Part shown: positions 1 through 5,057 of the stretch, piece after piece
Numbering within the stretch: position 1 is the stretch's first letter
How the letters are laid out: each line of letters opens with the position of its first letter
NCBI GenBank assembly: GCA_001797905.1
Contig: MGQS01000139.1
Coordinates: forward strand, 6,559 to 11,615
Origin: Deltaproteobacteria bacterium RBG_16_54_11
GTDB taxonomy: Bacteria > Desulfobacterota > B13-G15 > RBG-16-54-18
Direction: 5' to 3'
Length of the DNA stretch: 5,057 nucleotides
Notes under the pieces: model-generated
The model's input: only the letters and a program-made list of their open reading frames with translations
Told to the model about the DNA's origin: nothing
Databases searched by the model: none
Position numbers and translations under genes: made by a program

Positions 1-1043
1 CGCACCTGATCCAGGGAGACCATTTCACCATCTTCCCGCCGAAAGAGGAGCTGCAGGAGGTGGCAGTGGCATAGCTCCAGCCGGAAAGGGTGGGCCTCGG
101 CGATCCCCACGGCCTCCTTCAAGATCTCCCCGGCCTCAGCAATCTTCCCCTGCAAGAGGGCTATTTCCCCCCTGCCCAGAAGGGTGTAGATCCTGCCCCG
201 CTGGTCCGCTGTTGCCTGGAAGATGGCCTCAGCGGCCTGAAAGGCCTCCAACGCCTCTTCTTCCTTTCCCACCATCTTAAAGGTTGTCCCCTCTCCCCAC
301 CGGGTATAGGCATAGCTGATGCGGTCCCCGATCTCCCGGTAGAGGGAGGTGGCGCGGGCGAAGTAGCTCAAGGCCCGCTCAAAGTCATCGCCCATACGGT
401 GGGCGTTAGCTATCCCGCAGAAAGAATAGGCGGTGCCGAAGACATCCTTGATCTCCTTCAAGGTAGTGTGGGCCCGGGTATAATAGGAAAGGGAGTCCCG
501 ATAATGGCCCATGACACGGGTCACCCCGCCCAGGCCGCACAAGGCATAACCCATCCCGGTTGAATCGCCCATCCCCTCGGAGAGGGAGAGGGCCTCTTCA
601 AAGGCGAGCTTGGCCCTGCGGAGCTCCCCGGCGATCCGCCAGAGCCCCCCTATGGCCCACAGGGCGTAGGCCTCACCCTCGGGGTCTTCCCATTCCTCGT
701 AAATGCCCCGGGCCTGTTCCAGGTGTTTGTGGGCCTCCTCCACCTCGCCCAGCCCCCGCAGGCTGAGCCCCAACCCCACCCGGGCATCGGCCACCGCCAC
801 CTCATCCCCCGCCTTCTCGGCCAGGGTGAGGGCGCCGCGAAAGCTCTCCTTGGCAGCAGCGAAGTCCCCCCTCATCCGCAGGCAGTCCCCTATCTTCTGG
901 TGACAGAGCAGGCGCTGCGGAATATCATCTTCCGGATAGCGGCTCAGGGCATTATGATAGGCCTCCAAGGCCTCGGCAAAGTGACTCTCCATCCTCTTCT
1001 GCTCTCCGATTTGAACGTATCGATCTCCCTCTTCTCTGCGCAT
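1..1043 (-). CDS. TPR-repeat protein, C-terminus cut off by the window edge
   Basis: An open frame of 347 codons runs on the minus strand from an ATG at 1043-1041 to the left edge with no stop, so the C-terminus is missing. It has no signal peptide or membrane segment. It consists almost entirely of tetratricopeptide helices with a strict 40-residue period. A turn pair of the type G-D/E/H/K recurs at residues 59-60, 99-100, 139-140, 179-180, 219-220 (here DD), 259-260 and 299-300. Each is followed by an A-x2-x-(F/Y) helix, and a G-x-(A/G)-Y-(A/S) helix precedes the next turn. This 40-residue form is typical of LGN/MalT-like TPR arrays, which bind proteins or peptides. No enzymatic or DNA-binding domain is visible, though one could lie in the missing part. 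The start is supported by GAGGTG just upstream. It lies 40 bases after the terpene synthase gene on the same strand, so co-transcription is likely. Its specific role is unknown. Confidence 0.85.
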   Translation of the reverse strand, partial: MRREEGDRYVQIGEQKRMESHFAEALEAYHNALSRYPEDDIPQRLLCHQKIGDCLRMRGDFAAAKESFRGALTLAEKAGDEVAVADARVGLGLSLRGLGEVEEAHKHLEQARGIYEEWEDPEGEAYALWAIGGLWRIAGELRRAKLAFEEALSLSEGMGDSTGMGYALCGLGGVTRVMGHYRDSLSYYTRAHTTLKEIKDVFGTAYSFCGIANAHRMGDDFERALSYFARATSLYREIGDRISYAYTRWGEGTTFKMVGKEEEALEAFQAAEAIFQATADQRGRIYTLLGRGEIALLQGKIAEAGEILKEAVGIAEAHPFRLELCHCHLLQLLFRREDGEMVSLDQV

Positions 1044-1047
1044 CTTC

Positions 1048-1054
1048 TCACCTC
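1048..1054 (-). promoter_or_regulatory. Ribosome binding site of the TPR gene
   Basis: Read on the minus strand the sequence is GAGGTGA followed by GAAG and the ATG at 1043-1041. This purine-rich site fixes the start of the TPR gene. It lies inside the 40-base gap after the terpene synthase stop codon, and no promoter or terminator is obvious in that gap. Confidence 0.55.
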
Positions 1055-1083
1055 TCGGAAAATTATCGTCGCCCCTATTCCGC

Positions 1084-2142
1084 TTATCCCCGCATCCACC
1101 GGTACAGCCAGCAATTGAGATAGACAAAAAAGGATAGCATGCCACCCTGGCGCCCGATCTTCCGTGCCATCTCCCGCATCCGCTTTTGGCTCTTCACCTT
1201 GTTATCCGCCAGGTAGAGGCCCAGCAACCCCCGATTGATCATGCGATGGAACCGCGCCTGCGGCAATTGGGAAACGCTACTATCCGCCTCTTTGACAAAG
1301 CGCACGAACCGCTCGACCAGCGTATCGTCGTTATCATAGTAAAAGCAGAAATTTAAATCCCCCCCGAGCCGGTCCTCTTCCTGGTCGATAAAGTAATCGA
1401 GCAGGATATGCAATCCCTGCACCCAGGGAAAATAGCCCTCCTTTACCTGAGCTGCCCGATCACGGGAAAAGCCGTCGTCGAAGCCAGAGGAGACGAGGCA
1501 GAAGATGCCGAGGGTGGAGCCGGCACAGGCGCAAAACTCATACCACCTCATCTCCGGCAGCTGCTTCTTATAGCGCTCAAACCACGCCTCCAGGCGCGGA
1601 ATGCGCTCTTCGACCCTGATGTGCTTCAGCACCTGGAGGTCACGGTAATACCCTGCCAACTCGAAGAGGGCAGGGGCGATGTGCTTATAGGCCGGAACCT
1701 TCGCTAAAACCTCCTGACACGTCTTAACGAGGGCGACGAGATAGCCGCCATCGTCCTGTTCCCGGCGAAGCCGGTAGTAGTTTCGATGCTTCTCGCCCGG
1801 TTTGAGGGCATGGAACATGGATTCGTGCAGCACGCGAAAGTCCTCCGGGTCCTGGGATGTGCTGCGGTCACAGAGATTGTCGAGATAATCGCTGACGGTC
1901 TGGTAGGCGACGATGAACCGAATGGCGTCATCCTTCATCGCGCCCGCCAGCAGGCCGTAAAGGGAGCCGCCCTCGCAATGGAAGGTCTTCGTATCGATGC
2001 TCATGAGGGCCTGCTTGCGCAACTCAGGATCAGGGATGCCGCGTGCCCGGTCCTTCCATTCGCTCAAATAGCGATGGACACGGGGAAGCACCACCCCATA
2101 CGTTTTGACCATCAGCGTCCACGGATAACGCGGAACCTTCAC
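1084..2142 (-). CDS. ytpB: YtpB-like class IB terpene synthase (tetraprenyl-beta-curcumene synthase family, DUF2600)
   Basis: The predicted protein has 352 residues and looks full length. I recognise the DUF2600/YtpB family from the N-terminal pattern (VLPRVHRYLSEWK, then IPDPELRKQAL), TFHCEGG at 53-59, IVAYQTVSDYLDNLCDRSTS around 77-96, HESMFHAL at 106-113, EQDDGGYL at 128-135, LLDYFIDQEEDR at 247-258, and the segment YYDNDD at 268-273. D85/D88/D92 and D249/D253 look like the two Asp-rich, magnesium-diphosphate binding sites of this squalene-synthase-like fold. In B. subtilis, YtpB converts heptaprenyl diphosphate (C35) to tetraprenyl-beta-curcumene, a sesquarterpene precursor. Substrate chain length and product here are inferred only. 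The start is GTG, since MKVPRYP matches the family N-terminus and AGGGAGG lies upstream. An ATG at codon 11 is the alternative. No prenyl diphosphate synthase or terpene cyclase gene is in the window. The enzyme is probably co-transcribed with the downstream TPR gene. Confidence 0.9.
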   Translation of the reverse strand: MKVPRYPWTLMVKTYGVVLPRVHRYLSEWKDRARGIPDPELRKQALMSIDTKTFHCEGGSLYGLLAGAMKDDAIRFIVAYQTVSDYLDNLCDRSTSQDPEDFRVLHESMFHALKPGEKHRNYYRLRREQDDGGYLVALVKTCQEVLAKVPAYKHIAPALFELAGYYRDLQVLKHIRVEERIPRLEAWFERYKKQLPEMRWYEFCACAGSTLGIFCLVSSGFDDGFSRDRAAQVKEGYFPWVQGLHILLDYFIDQEEDRLGGDLNFCFYYDNDDTLVERFVRFVKEADSSVSQLPQARFHRMINRGLLGLYLADNKVKSQKRMREMARKIGRQGGMLSFFVYLNCWLYRWMRG

Positions 2143-2148
2143 CGGCGC

Positions 2149-2155
2149 CCTCCCT
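2149..2155 (-). promoter_or_regulatory. Ribosome binding site of the terpene synthase gene
   Basis: On the minus strand AGGGAGG is followed by GCGCCG and the GTG at 2142-2140. This spacing supports the GTG over the in-frame ATG ten codons later, in agreement with the family N-terminus. Confidence 0.6.
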
Positions 2156-2227
2156 GCGGGACGGTATTGCTGAGCAACCCCCTCACCACCATATCACCTG
2201 CATTGCGTCCCCGCCGCGTCCGTATGG

Positions 2228-2245
2228 GGCCGGAACTTTCCGGCC
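2228..2245. repeat. Perfect 8-bp-arm palindrome between the metallopeptidase and terpene synthase genes
   Basis: GGCCGGAA-CT-TTCCGGCC is a perfect inverted repeat with a two-base centre. It lies in the 194-base gap (2143-2336) between two genes on the minus strand. A T-run (TTTTTT) occurs on the minus strand, but before the palindrome in the direction of transcription, so it does not form a standard intrinsic terminator. It could be an operator upstream of the terpene synthase gene or an RNA hairpin. Apart from this palindrome and the GC-rich bases beside it (TGCCGGCGGG), I see nothing else in the gap. Confidence 0.5.
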
Positions 2246-2336
2246 TGCCGGCGGGAGAAAAAATCGCCAAGGTTTTCTGTTCTCACCAAATCCTCTTTGA
2301 AGATCGCTTCACCCGATTTCCCTTTGCGAGGCTGTT

Positions 2337-3020
2337 TTATTGGTCCGGCTGGAAGTTCCTGAGCCACGCCCGGGCCTGCCGGTGCTGGGGGTAGAGGGAC
2401 CCGACCTTCGCCCAGAATGCCTCTGTATGCCTCAAGATCTCGGTATGGGCCAATTCGTGCGCTATAATGTAATCAATGATATCGAGCGGGGCTTGAATGA
2501 GCCGCCAGTTAAAGGAGAGATTCCGCTCGCTCGAGCAACTCCCCCACAGGGTCTTTTGATCCCGGATAAACACCCTGTTGTAGGTGAGGTTATACTGGTC
2601 GGCGATATGCGCCAACCGCTCCATGATTACCCGCTTTGCCTCCTTCCGATACCATCGGTCAAGGACCCCATCCTCCAACAAATTTATCCCTGAAAAGATG
2701 GTCTTCCCCGTCGCGTTGATCGCAAAGTTCTTGCGCAGCCCCGGCAGCAGCCGAAAGGTATAGACCTCCCCTAAGTACAGGATCGCATCGCGGCGCACTG
2801 GAATGCAGGCATCGCGCCCGTCACGGGAAAAGGCCAACTGTTTCTGAATCCATGTCGCCTTTCGTTCGAGCAGGTCGTCGATCTCCTTCTGCGAGAAAGC
2901 GAGGGGAAGCACCACGCATACCCGCATATTCTCATCCACCGTGATGCGGGCGCGCTTGACCCCGCGCCGTTCCACGGTTATCTCCCTCGCCCCGACTATC
3001 TGTATACCGCCGCGTTCCAC
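2337..3020 (-). CDS. YgjP-like zinc metallopeptidase (DUF45 / M48-like)
   Basis: The predicted protein has 227 residues, the usual length for the YgjP/DUF45 family. The C-terminal half holds the full zinc-peptidase signature: KTLWGSCSS at 156-164, NLSFNWRLIQAP at 167-178, then the HExxH helix H188-E189-L190-A191-H192, and a third ligand H198 followed by EAFW. The N-terminal part (about 5-60) is a beta-rich segment ending in the expected basic WIQKQL helix. The protein appears cytosolic, with no signal peptide. Family members are predicted zinc-dependent proteases related to SprT/WSS1. The substrate is unknown. The start is a GTG at 3020-3018 with GGAG close upstream, and an in-frame stop lies five codons before it. 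A second GTG at codon 16 has a better spaced AGGGAG, but using it would remove part of the first strand. It may lead the leftward gene group, although 194 bases separate it from the next gene. Confidence 0.88.
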   Translation of the reverse strand: MERGGIQIVGAREITVERRGVKRARITVDENMRVCVVLPLAFSQKEIDDLLERKATWIQKQLAFSRDGRDACIPVRRDAILYLGEVYTFRLLPGLRKNFAINATGKTIFSGINLLEDGVLDRWYRKEAKRVIMERLAHIADQYNLTYNRVFIRDQKTLWGSCSSERNLSFNWRLIQAPLDIIDYIIAHELAHTEILRHTEAFWAKVGSLYPQHRQARAWLRNFQPDQ

Positions 3021-3049
3021 CGTCTCCAGAGCTCACGACCATCACGTTA

Positions 3050-3066
3050 TAGACAGCCTTTGTCTA
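3050..3066. promoter_or_regulatory. Inverted repeat TAGACA-N5-TGTCTA, possible operator
   Basis: This is a 6-base-arm inverted repeat with a five-base spacer, 30 bases upstream of the metallopeptidase GTG. One arm overlaps the candidate -10 box of the leftward promoter, a position where a repressor dimer could act. Arms this short occur by chance fairly often, so the call is tentative. Confidence 0.25.
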
Positions 3067-3089
3067 CCAGATCACAACGAATATGTCAA
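3061..3089 (-). promoter_or_regulatory. Candidate sigma70-type promoter for the leftward genes
   Basis: Read on the minus strand there is a perfect -35 box TTGACA (3089-3084), a 17-base spacer and TAGACA (3066-3061) as a weak -10 box. The spacing is ideal but the -10 matches only 3 of 6 consensus bases. A better-looking TATAAC lies further downstream (3051-3046) but lacks a matching -35 at proper distance. Transcription would begin about 35 bases before the metallopeptidase start. Confidence 0.35.
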
Positions 3090-3106
3090 AATGAAAGCGA
3101 TGAATC

Positions 3107-3120
3107 ACGGGGCACCCCGT
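3107..3120. repeat. Short palindrome ACGGGG-CA-CCCCGT in the divergent intergenic region
   Basis: This is a perfect 6-base-arm palindrome with a two-base centre. It sits between the two divergent candidate promoters and is flanked by a longer-range pair GATGAA (3099-3104) and TTCATC (3134-3139). It could be a regulator site shared by both directions. No known operator was recognised. Confidence 0.3.
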
Positions 3121-3141
3121 CAGTTTCTGTCCCTTCATCCA

Positions 3142-3171
3142 TTGACAATGCCGCTCAAGAGGGTTTATCGT
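3142..3171 (+). promoter_or_regulatory. Candidate sigma70-type promoter for the 99-residue gene
   Basis: A consensus -35 TTGACA (3142-3147) is followed after 18 bases by TATCGT (3166-3171), which matches 4 of 6 bases of TATAAT. Transcription would start near 3178, giving a leader of about 65 bases before the ATG at 3245. Confidence 0.4.
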
Positions 3172-3233
3172 GGGTTGTGCCAAGGCAACATCTTCTCCTG
3201 CATCGAAACACGATCTTTTAATAAGGAAGGAAA

Positions 3234-3240
3234 AAGGAGG
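3234..3240 (+). promoter_or_regulatory. Ribosome binding site that decides the start of the 99-residue gene
   Basis: AAGGAGG ends four bases before the ATG at 3245. The frame is open further upstream to a GTG at 3170. That longer version would carry 25 unlike residues encoded across this Shine-Dalgarno site and would start at the edge of the candidate -10 box, so the ATG at 3245 is preferred. Confidence 0.75.
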
Positions 3241-3244
3241 CAAC

Positions 3245-3544
3245 ATGCCATCCAGACAGGTGAGCCTCTCAGTCAACGACGCGCCCATAGCGCTCAACAA
3301 CTTCGTCCGGGAGTATATCGACCACGTGGTGGACGGCATCCTGGCTTCGCTCAGGGGCACGGGCGAGATAAAGAGCATCGATCTTTCTATCGAGGGGGAT
3401 CGGGTATCCATAGTTCTCAACAACGCGGACCTCCCCCTTAATCCCTTCGTCACCCGGATCATCCGCAACACCATAATGGGCATGGTCTCCTCACTGAAGA
3501 GGGTTAGCACGATCGAGAAAATGCAGATTATCATCAAAAAGTAA
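3245..3544 (+). CDS. Small protein of unknown function with an internal two-fold repeat (99 residues)
   Basis: I do not recognise a named family. The predicted product has 99 residues with no signal peptide, cysteine or obvious membrane helix. Each half appears to hold a beta strand, an Asn-rich turn, an amphipathic helix starting L-N-x-F-V, and a closing strand. Residues 5-49 align with 53-97 without gaps at an offset of 48. I count 14 identities in 45 positions (V6/V54, S7/S55, N11/N59, A13/A61, L17/L65, N18/N66, F20/F68, V21/V69, I25/I73, G31/G79, S35/S83, L36/L84, I42/I90, I49/I97), with many further hydrophobic matches. This suggests an old duplication giving a pseudo-symmetric fold, or half of a larger symmetric dimer. 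A strong Shine-Dalgarno site supports the start. The gene is divergent from the metallopeptidase gene. It lies 280 bases before the SPFH gene, which has its own candidate promoter, so it may be a single-gene unit. Confidence 0.82.
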   Translation: MPSRQVSLSVNDAPIALNNFVREYIDHVVDGILASLRGTGEIKSIDLSIEGDRVSIVLNNADLPLNPFVTRIIRNTIMGMVSSLKRVSTIEKMQIIIKK

Positions 3545-3611
3545 GGCATGGTACCGGCATATCACCCTTGGAACGATGTAGACCTGCCATACCCCATCTC
3601 CGGCCCCATAT

Positions 3612-3659
3612 AAATCCCCCCTTTGCCCCCCTTTAGAAAAAGGGGGGTTGGGAGGATTT
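3612..3659. repeat. 48-bp imperfect palindrome of C and G runs, likely a dispersed REP-like repeat
   Basis: The left arm begins AAATCCCCCC and continues through a second CCCCCCTTT. The right arm has AAAGGGGGG and ends GGAGGATTT, so the outer AAATCC pairs with GGATTT. The core stem is CCCCCCTTT (3626-3634), a four-base loop, and AAAGGGGGG (3639-3647). No T-run follows on either strand, so it is not a classical terminator, though the RNA hairpin could slow polymerase after the 99-residue gene. Repeats of AAATCCCCCC...GGGGGGATTT type are, from memory, scattered in many copies in intergenic DNA of several environmental bacterial groups. Copy number here cannot be seen from one window. Confidence 0.7.
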
Positions 3660-3699
3660 GAAAACTTATTTTCCGAGCAATAATAGCCACTTATCCTAG

Positions 3700-3728
3700 T
3701 TGACTGAAGGGGGTAATTGCGATAGACT
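3700..3728 (+). promoter_or_regulatory. Candidate sigma70-type promoter for the SPFH gene
   Basis: TTGACT (3700-3705, 5 of 6 consensus bases) and TAGACT (3723-3728, 4 of 6) are separated by exactly 17 bases. Transcription would start near 3735, giving a leader of roughly 90 bases. Its position after the palindromic repeat suggests that the SPFH gene and the gene after it are transcribed separately from the 99-residue gene. Confidence 0.5.
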
Positions 3729-3811
3729 TTGCAAGACTTAACAATAAGAAAGCTATGAAGGATGCCGGCACGGTTACTGATCGATCGCTTCGGCCAATAC
3801 CCTAGTGGGTG

Positions 3812-3820
3812 AAAGGAGGT
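3812..3820 (+). promoter_or_regulatory. Strong ribosome binding site of the SPFH gene
   Basis: AAAGGAGGT is a near-perfect complement of the 16S rRNA 3' end. It ends four bases before the ATG at 3825, fixes that start and predicts efficient translation. Confidence 0.8.
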
Positions 3821-3824
3821 ATCC

Positions 3825-4949
3825 ATGGGCAAAGATAACGTCGTTTTTTTGGAGGTCATAGAATGGCTTGATGAAACCGGCCGGGAACTGGTGCACCGGA
3901 TACCGGAACAGGGATCAGGGGAGATCAAGTTAGGGGCGCAGCTCATCGTCCGGGAGAGTCAGGCCGCTGTCTTATTTTATAAGGGCAAGGCCGGCGCTGC
4001 CTTTGCGCCCGGCCGCCACACCCTGACGACGGCGAACATCCCGGTCCTGACTAAAATTCTGGCCATCCCCTGGGCCATGACCAGTCCCCTGCGCGCCGAG
4101 GTATATATCGTCAATATGAAGGTCTTCCCCAACCTCAAATGGGGCACCAGGGATCCGGTGGCCTTTAAGGATGCTGACCTCGGCCTCATCCGCCTGCGGG
4201 CCCATGGTATATTTAATATTCAGGTGCTCCAGCCGGTCCTCTTTATCAACACCCTCGTGGGTACCATGGGGATATTCACGGCGGAGGAGATCGAGGAATA
4301 TCTTAAACGGGTCATTGTCTCGCGCTTTAACGACCACCTGGGCGAGCACCTGGACACGCTCTTTAACCTCCCGGGCCAATACGAAGAAATCTCGGCCGGT
4401 CTGCAAAAACGCCTGCAACATGATTTCAGCCGCTTCGGCATCGGCTTGGAACATCTCTACATCACCTCTATTACCCCGCCCCCCGACGTCGAAAAGGCCA
4501 TCGATGATAAGGGCCGTCTCAGCATCCTGCAGGATCTGGACGGCTTGCTCAAGATGAAGGCCGCTATGGCCATGGAAAAGGCCGCCGAGTCCACCGCCGC
4601 AGCCGGCTCGGGTATAGGCATGGGCATGGGTATCATGATGCCGGCGATGTTCGCCGAGGCATTGAGACCGAGTAACAAGGGACCTGCGCCTCAACAAGCG
4701 ACGAGCTGCCCGGACTGCAAAAATCCTGTCCCGACTGACGCCGCCTTCTGCCCACATTGTGGTCACCAACAACTGGTCTTCCATCAATGTTCAAATTGCG
4801 GCAAGAACATGACGCCCAATGCCCAATTCTGCCCCCGGTGCGGGCATCCGGCGGATAAGAAGCCGAAGTCTGCGACCTGCCCGCACTGTAAGGCTGAAAA
4901 CCTGCCCGGCGCTACCTTCTGCAATCAGTGCGGGGAAAAGCTAGGATAG
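3825..4949 (+). CDS. SPFH-domain protein with three C-terminal zinc ribbons (YdjI / 'virion core protein' type)
   Basis: The predicted protein has 374 residues. Residues about 1-245 form a band-7/SPFH-like domain. The start VVFLEVIEWLD, the segment SQAAVLFYKGKAGAAFAPGRHTL (about 45-67) and the later NLPGQYEEIS and ITPPPDVEKAIDDKG region match the YdjI group. There is no N-terminal membrane anchor, unlike classical flotillins. Next come an Ala/Glu helix and a Gly/Met-rich stretch (GIGMGMGIMMPAM, 263-275). Three zinc ribbons close the protein: C295/C298 with C309/C312, C322/C325 with C336/C339, and C352/C355 with C366/C369. In B. subtilis, YdjI acts with the membrane proteins YdjG and YdjH to recruit the PspA-like YdjF under membrane stress. 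A similar scaffolding role here is inferred. The database name 'virion core protein' is misleading, as nothing viral is nearby. The next gene starts on the base after this stop codon, so the two are almost certainly co-translated. Confidence 0.88.
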   Translation: MGKDNVVFLEVIEWLDETGRELVHRIPEQGSGEIKLGAQLIVRESQAAVLFYKGKAGAAFAPGRHTLTTANIPVLTKILAIPWAMTSPLRAEVYIVNMKVFPNLKWGTRDPVAFKDADLGLIRLRAHGIFNIQVLQPVLFINTLVGTMGIFTAEEIEEYLKRVIVSRFNDHLGEHLDTLFNLPGQYEEISAGLQKRLQHDFSRFGIGLEHLYITSITPPPDVEKAIDDKGRLSILQDLDGLLKMKAAMAMEKAAESTAAAGSGIGMGMGIMMPAMFAEALRPSNKGPAPQQATSCPDCKNPVPTDAAFCPHCGHQQLVFHQCSNCGKNMTPNAQFCPRCGHPADKKPKSATCPHCKAENLPGATFCNQCGEKLG

Positions 4950-5057
4950 ATGGGCTTCACCGTAGAGCAAGAGTGTCCGCAGTGCGGTGCGCCCATCGAT
5001 CTGGAAGAAACCGATCATCTGATCATCTGCCCCTATTGCAATATCAAGAACTACCTC
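4950..5057 (+). CDS. Zinc-ribbon protein, N-terminal 36 residues only, runs off the window
   Basis: The ATG directly follows the TAG of the SPFH gene (TAGATG) and the frame stays open to the right edge. The visible 36 residues start MGFTVEQECPQCGAP and hold one zinc ribbon, C9/C12 with C27/C30. This resembles the N-terminus of YdjG, the zinc-ribbon membrane partner of YdjI in B. subtilis, where the rest of the protein carries further ribbons and membrane helices. Whether membrane segments follow here cannot be seen. Translational coupling to the SPFH gene is likely from the zero-base spacing, with AGGA just before the start as a weak ribosome site. Confidence 0.75.
   Translation, partial: MGFTVEQECPQCGAPIDLEETDHLIICPYCNIKNYL

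Noticed and set aside
90..1118. Several plus-strand open frames of 66 to 157 codons
   Set aside because: They lie opposite the TPR gene, are rich in Pro, Gly and Arg as expected for antisense of a GC-rich gene, lack good ribosome sites and show no family features. The minus strand carries a clear repeat protein here.
2228..2270. Intrinsic terminator after the metallopeptidase gene
   Set aside because: The palindrome is real, but the TTTTTT run precedes it in the direction of minus-strand transcription, and the plus strand has an A-run after it. The required stem then T-run order is absent on both strands.
3170..3244. Upstream GTG extension of the 99-residue protein
   Set aside because: The extra 25 residues do not fit the two-unit architecture, and the AAGGAGG site sits directly before the later ATG. 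The GTG also lies within the candidate -10 region.
3064..3549. Minus-strand open frame of 161 codons opposite the 99-residue gene
   Set aside because: The plus-strand gene has a strong Shine-Dalgarno site and a coherent internal repeat. The minus frame has neither and runs through the intergenic promoter region.
3972..4787. Minus-strand open frame of 271 codons opposite the SPFH gene
   Set aside because: It is antisense to a clearly recognised SPFH and zinc-ribbon protein, has His- and Gly-rich shadow composition and has no recognisable domain.
3825..4949. Viral origin suggested by the 'virion core protein' name used for this family
   Set aside because: The name is inherited from a distant database match. 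The gene resembles a chromosomal SPFH gene and no phage or virus genes are nearby.
1..5057. CRISPR arrays, tRNA genes, rRNA and insertion sequences
   Set aside because: No regularly spaced direct repeats, cloverleaf-like segments, rRNA-like stretches or transposase coding were seen on either strand by eye.

Overview
This window looks like chromosomal DNA from a GC-rich, probably anaerobic or environmental bacterium that uses strong Shine-Dalgarno sites (AAGGAGG, AAAGGAGGT). The phylum cannot be fixed from the sequence alone. The tetraprenyl-beta-curcumene-synthase-type gene is most familiar from Firmicutes. The C/G-run palindromic repeat and the SPFH plus zinc-ribbon gene pair are, from memory, also common in Desulfobacterota and similar environmental lineages. 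No phage, transposase, CRISPR, tRNA or rRNA signal is visible.

Layout. Three genes lie on the minus strand on the left. Read in their own direction they are a YgjP-type zinc metallopeptidase (3020-2337), then after a 194-base gap holding a perfect palindrome a YtpB-like class IB terpene synthase (2142-1084), then after 40 bases a pure TPR protein (1043 to the left edge, C-terminus missing). Three genes lie on the plus strand on the right. They are a 99-residue protein of unknown function built from two copies of one unit (3245-3544), a soluble SPFH-domain protein with three C-terminal zinc ribbons resembling B. subtilis YdjI (3825-4949), and a gene starting on the base after its stop codon (4950 to the right edge) whose product begins with another zinc ribbon.

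The two groups are divergent around a 224-base region (3021-3244) with candidate promoters on both strands. The 280-base gap between the 99-residue gene and the SPFH gene holds a 48-base imperfect palindrome resembling a dispersed genomic repeat, followed by a good sigma70-type promoter candidate. The SPFH gene and the gene after it therefore probably form their own operon.

How the genes may work together. The SPFH/zinc-ribbon pair suggests a membrane-associated assembly of the YdjGHI (PspA-partner) kind. The terpene synthase would make a long-chain membrane terpene. A membrane-homeostasis theme for the locus is possible, but it is inference from proximity only. The most unusual item is the 99-residue protein, whose two halves align without gaps at an offset of 48 residues.
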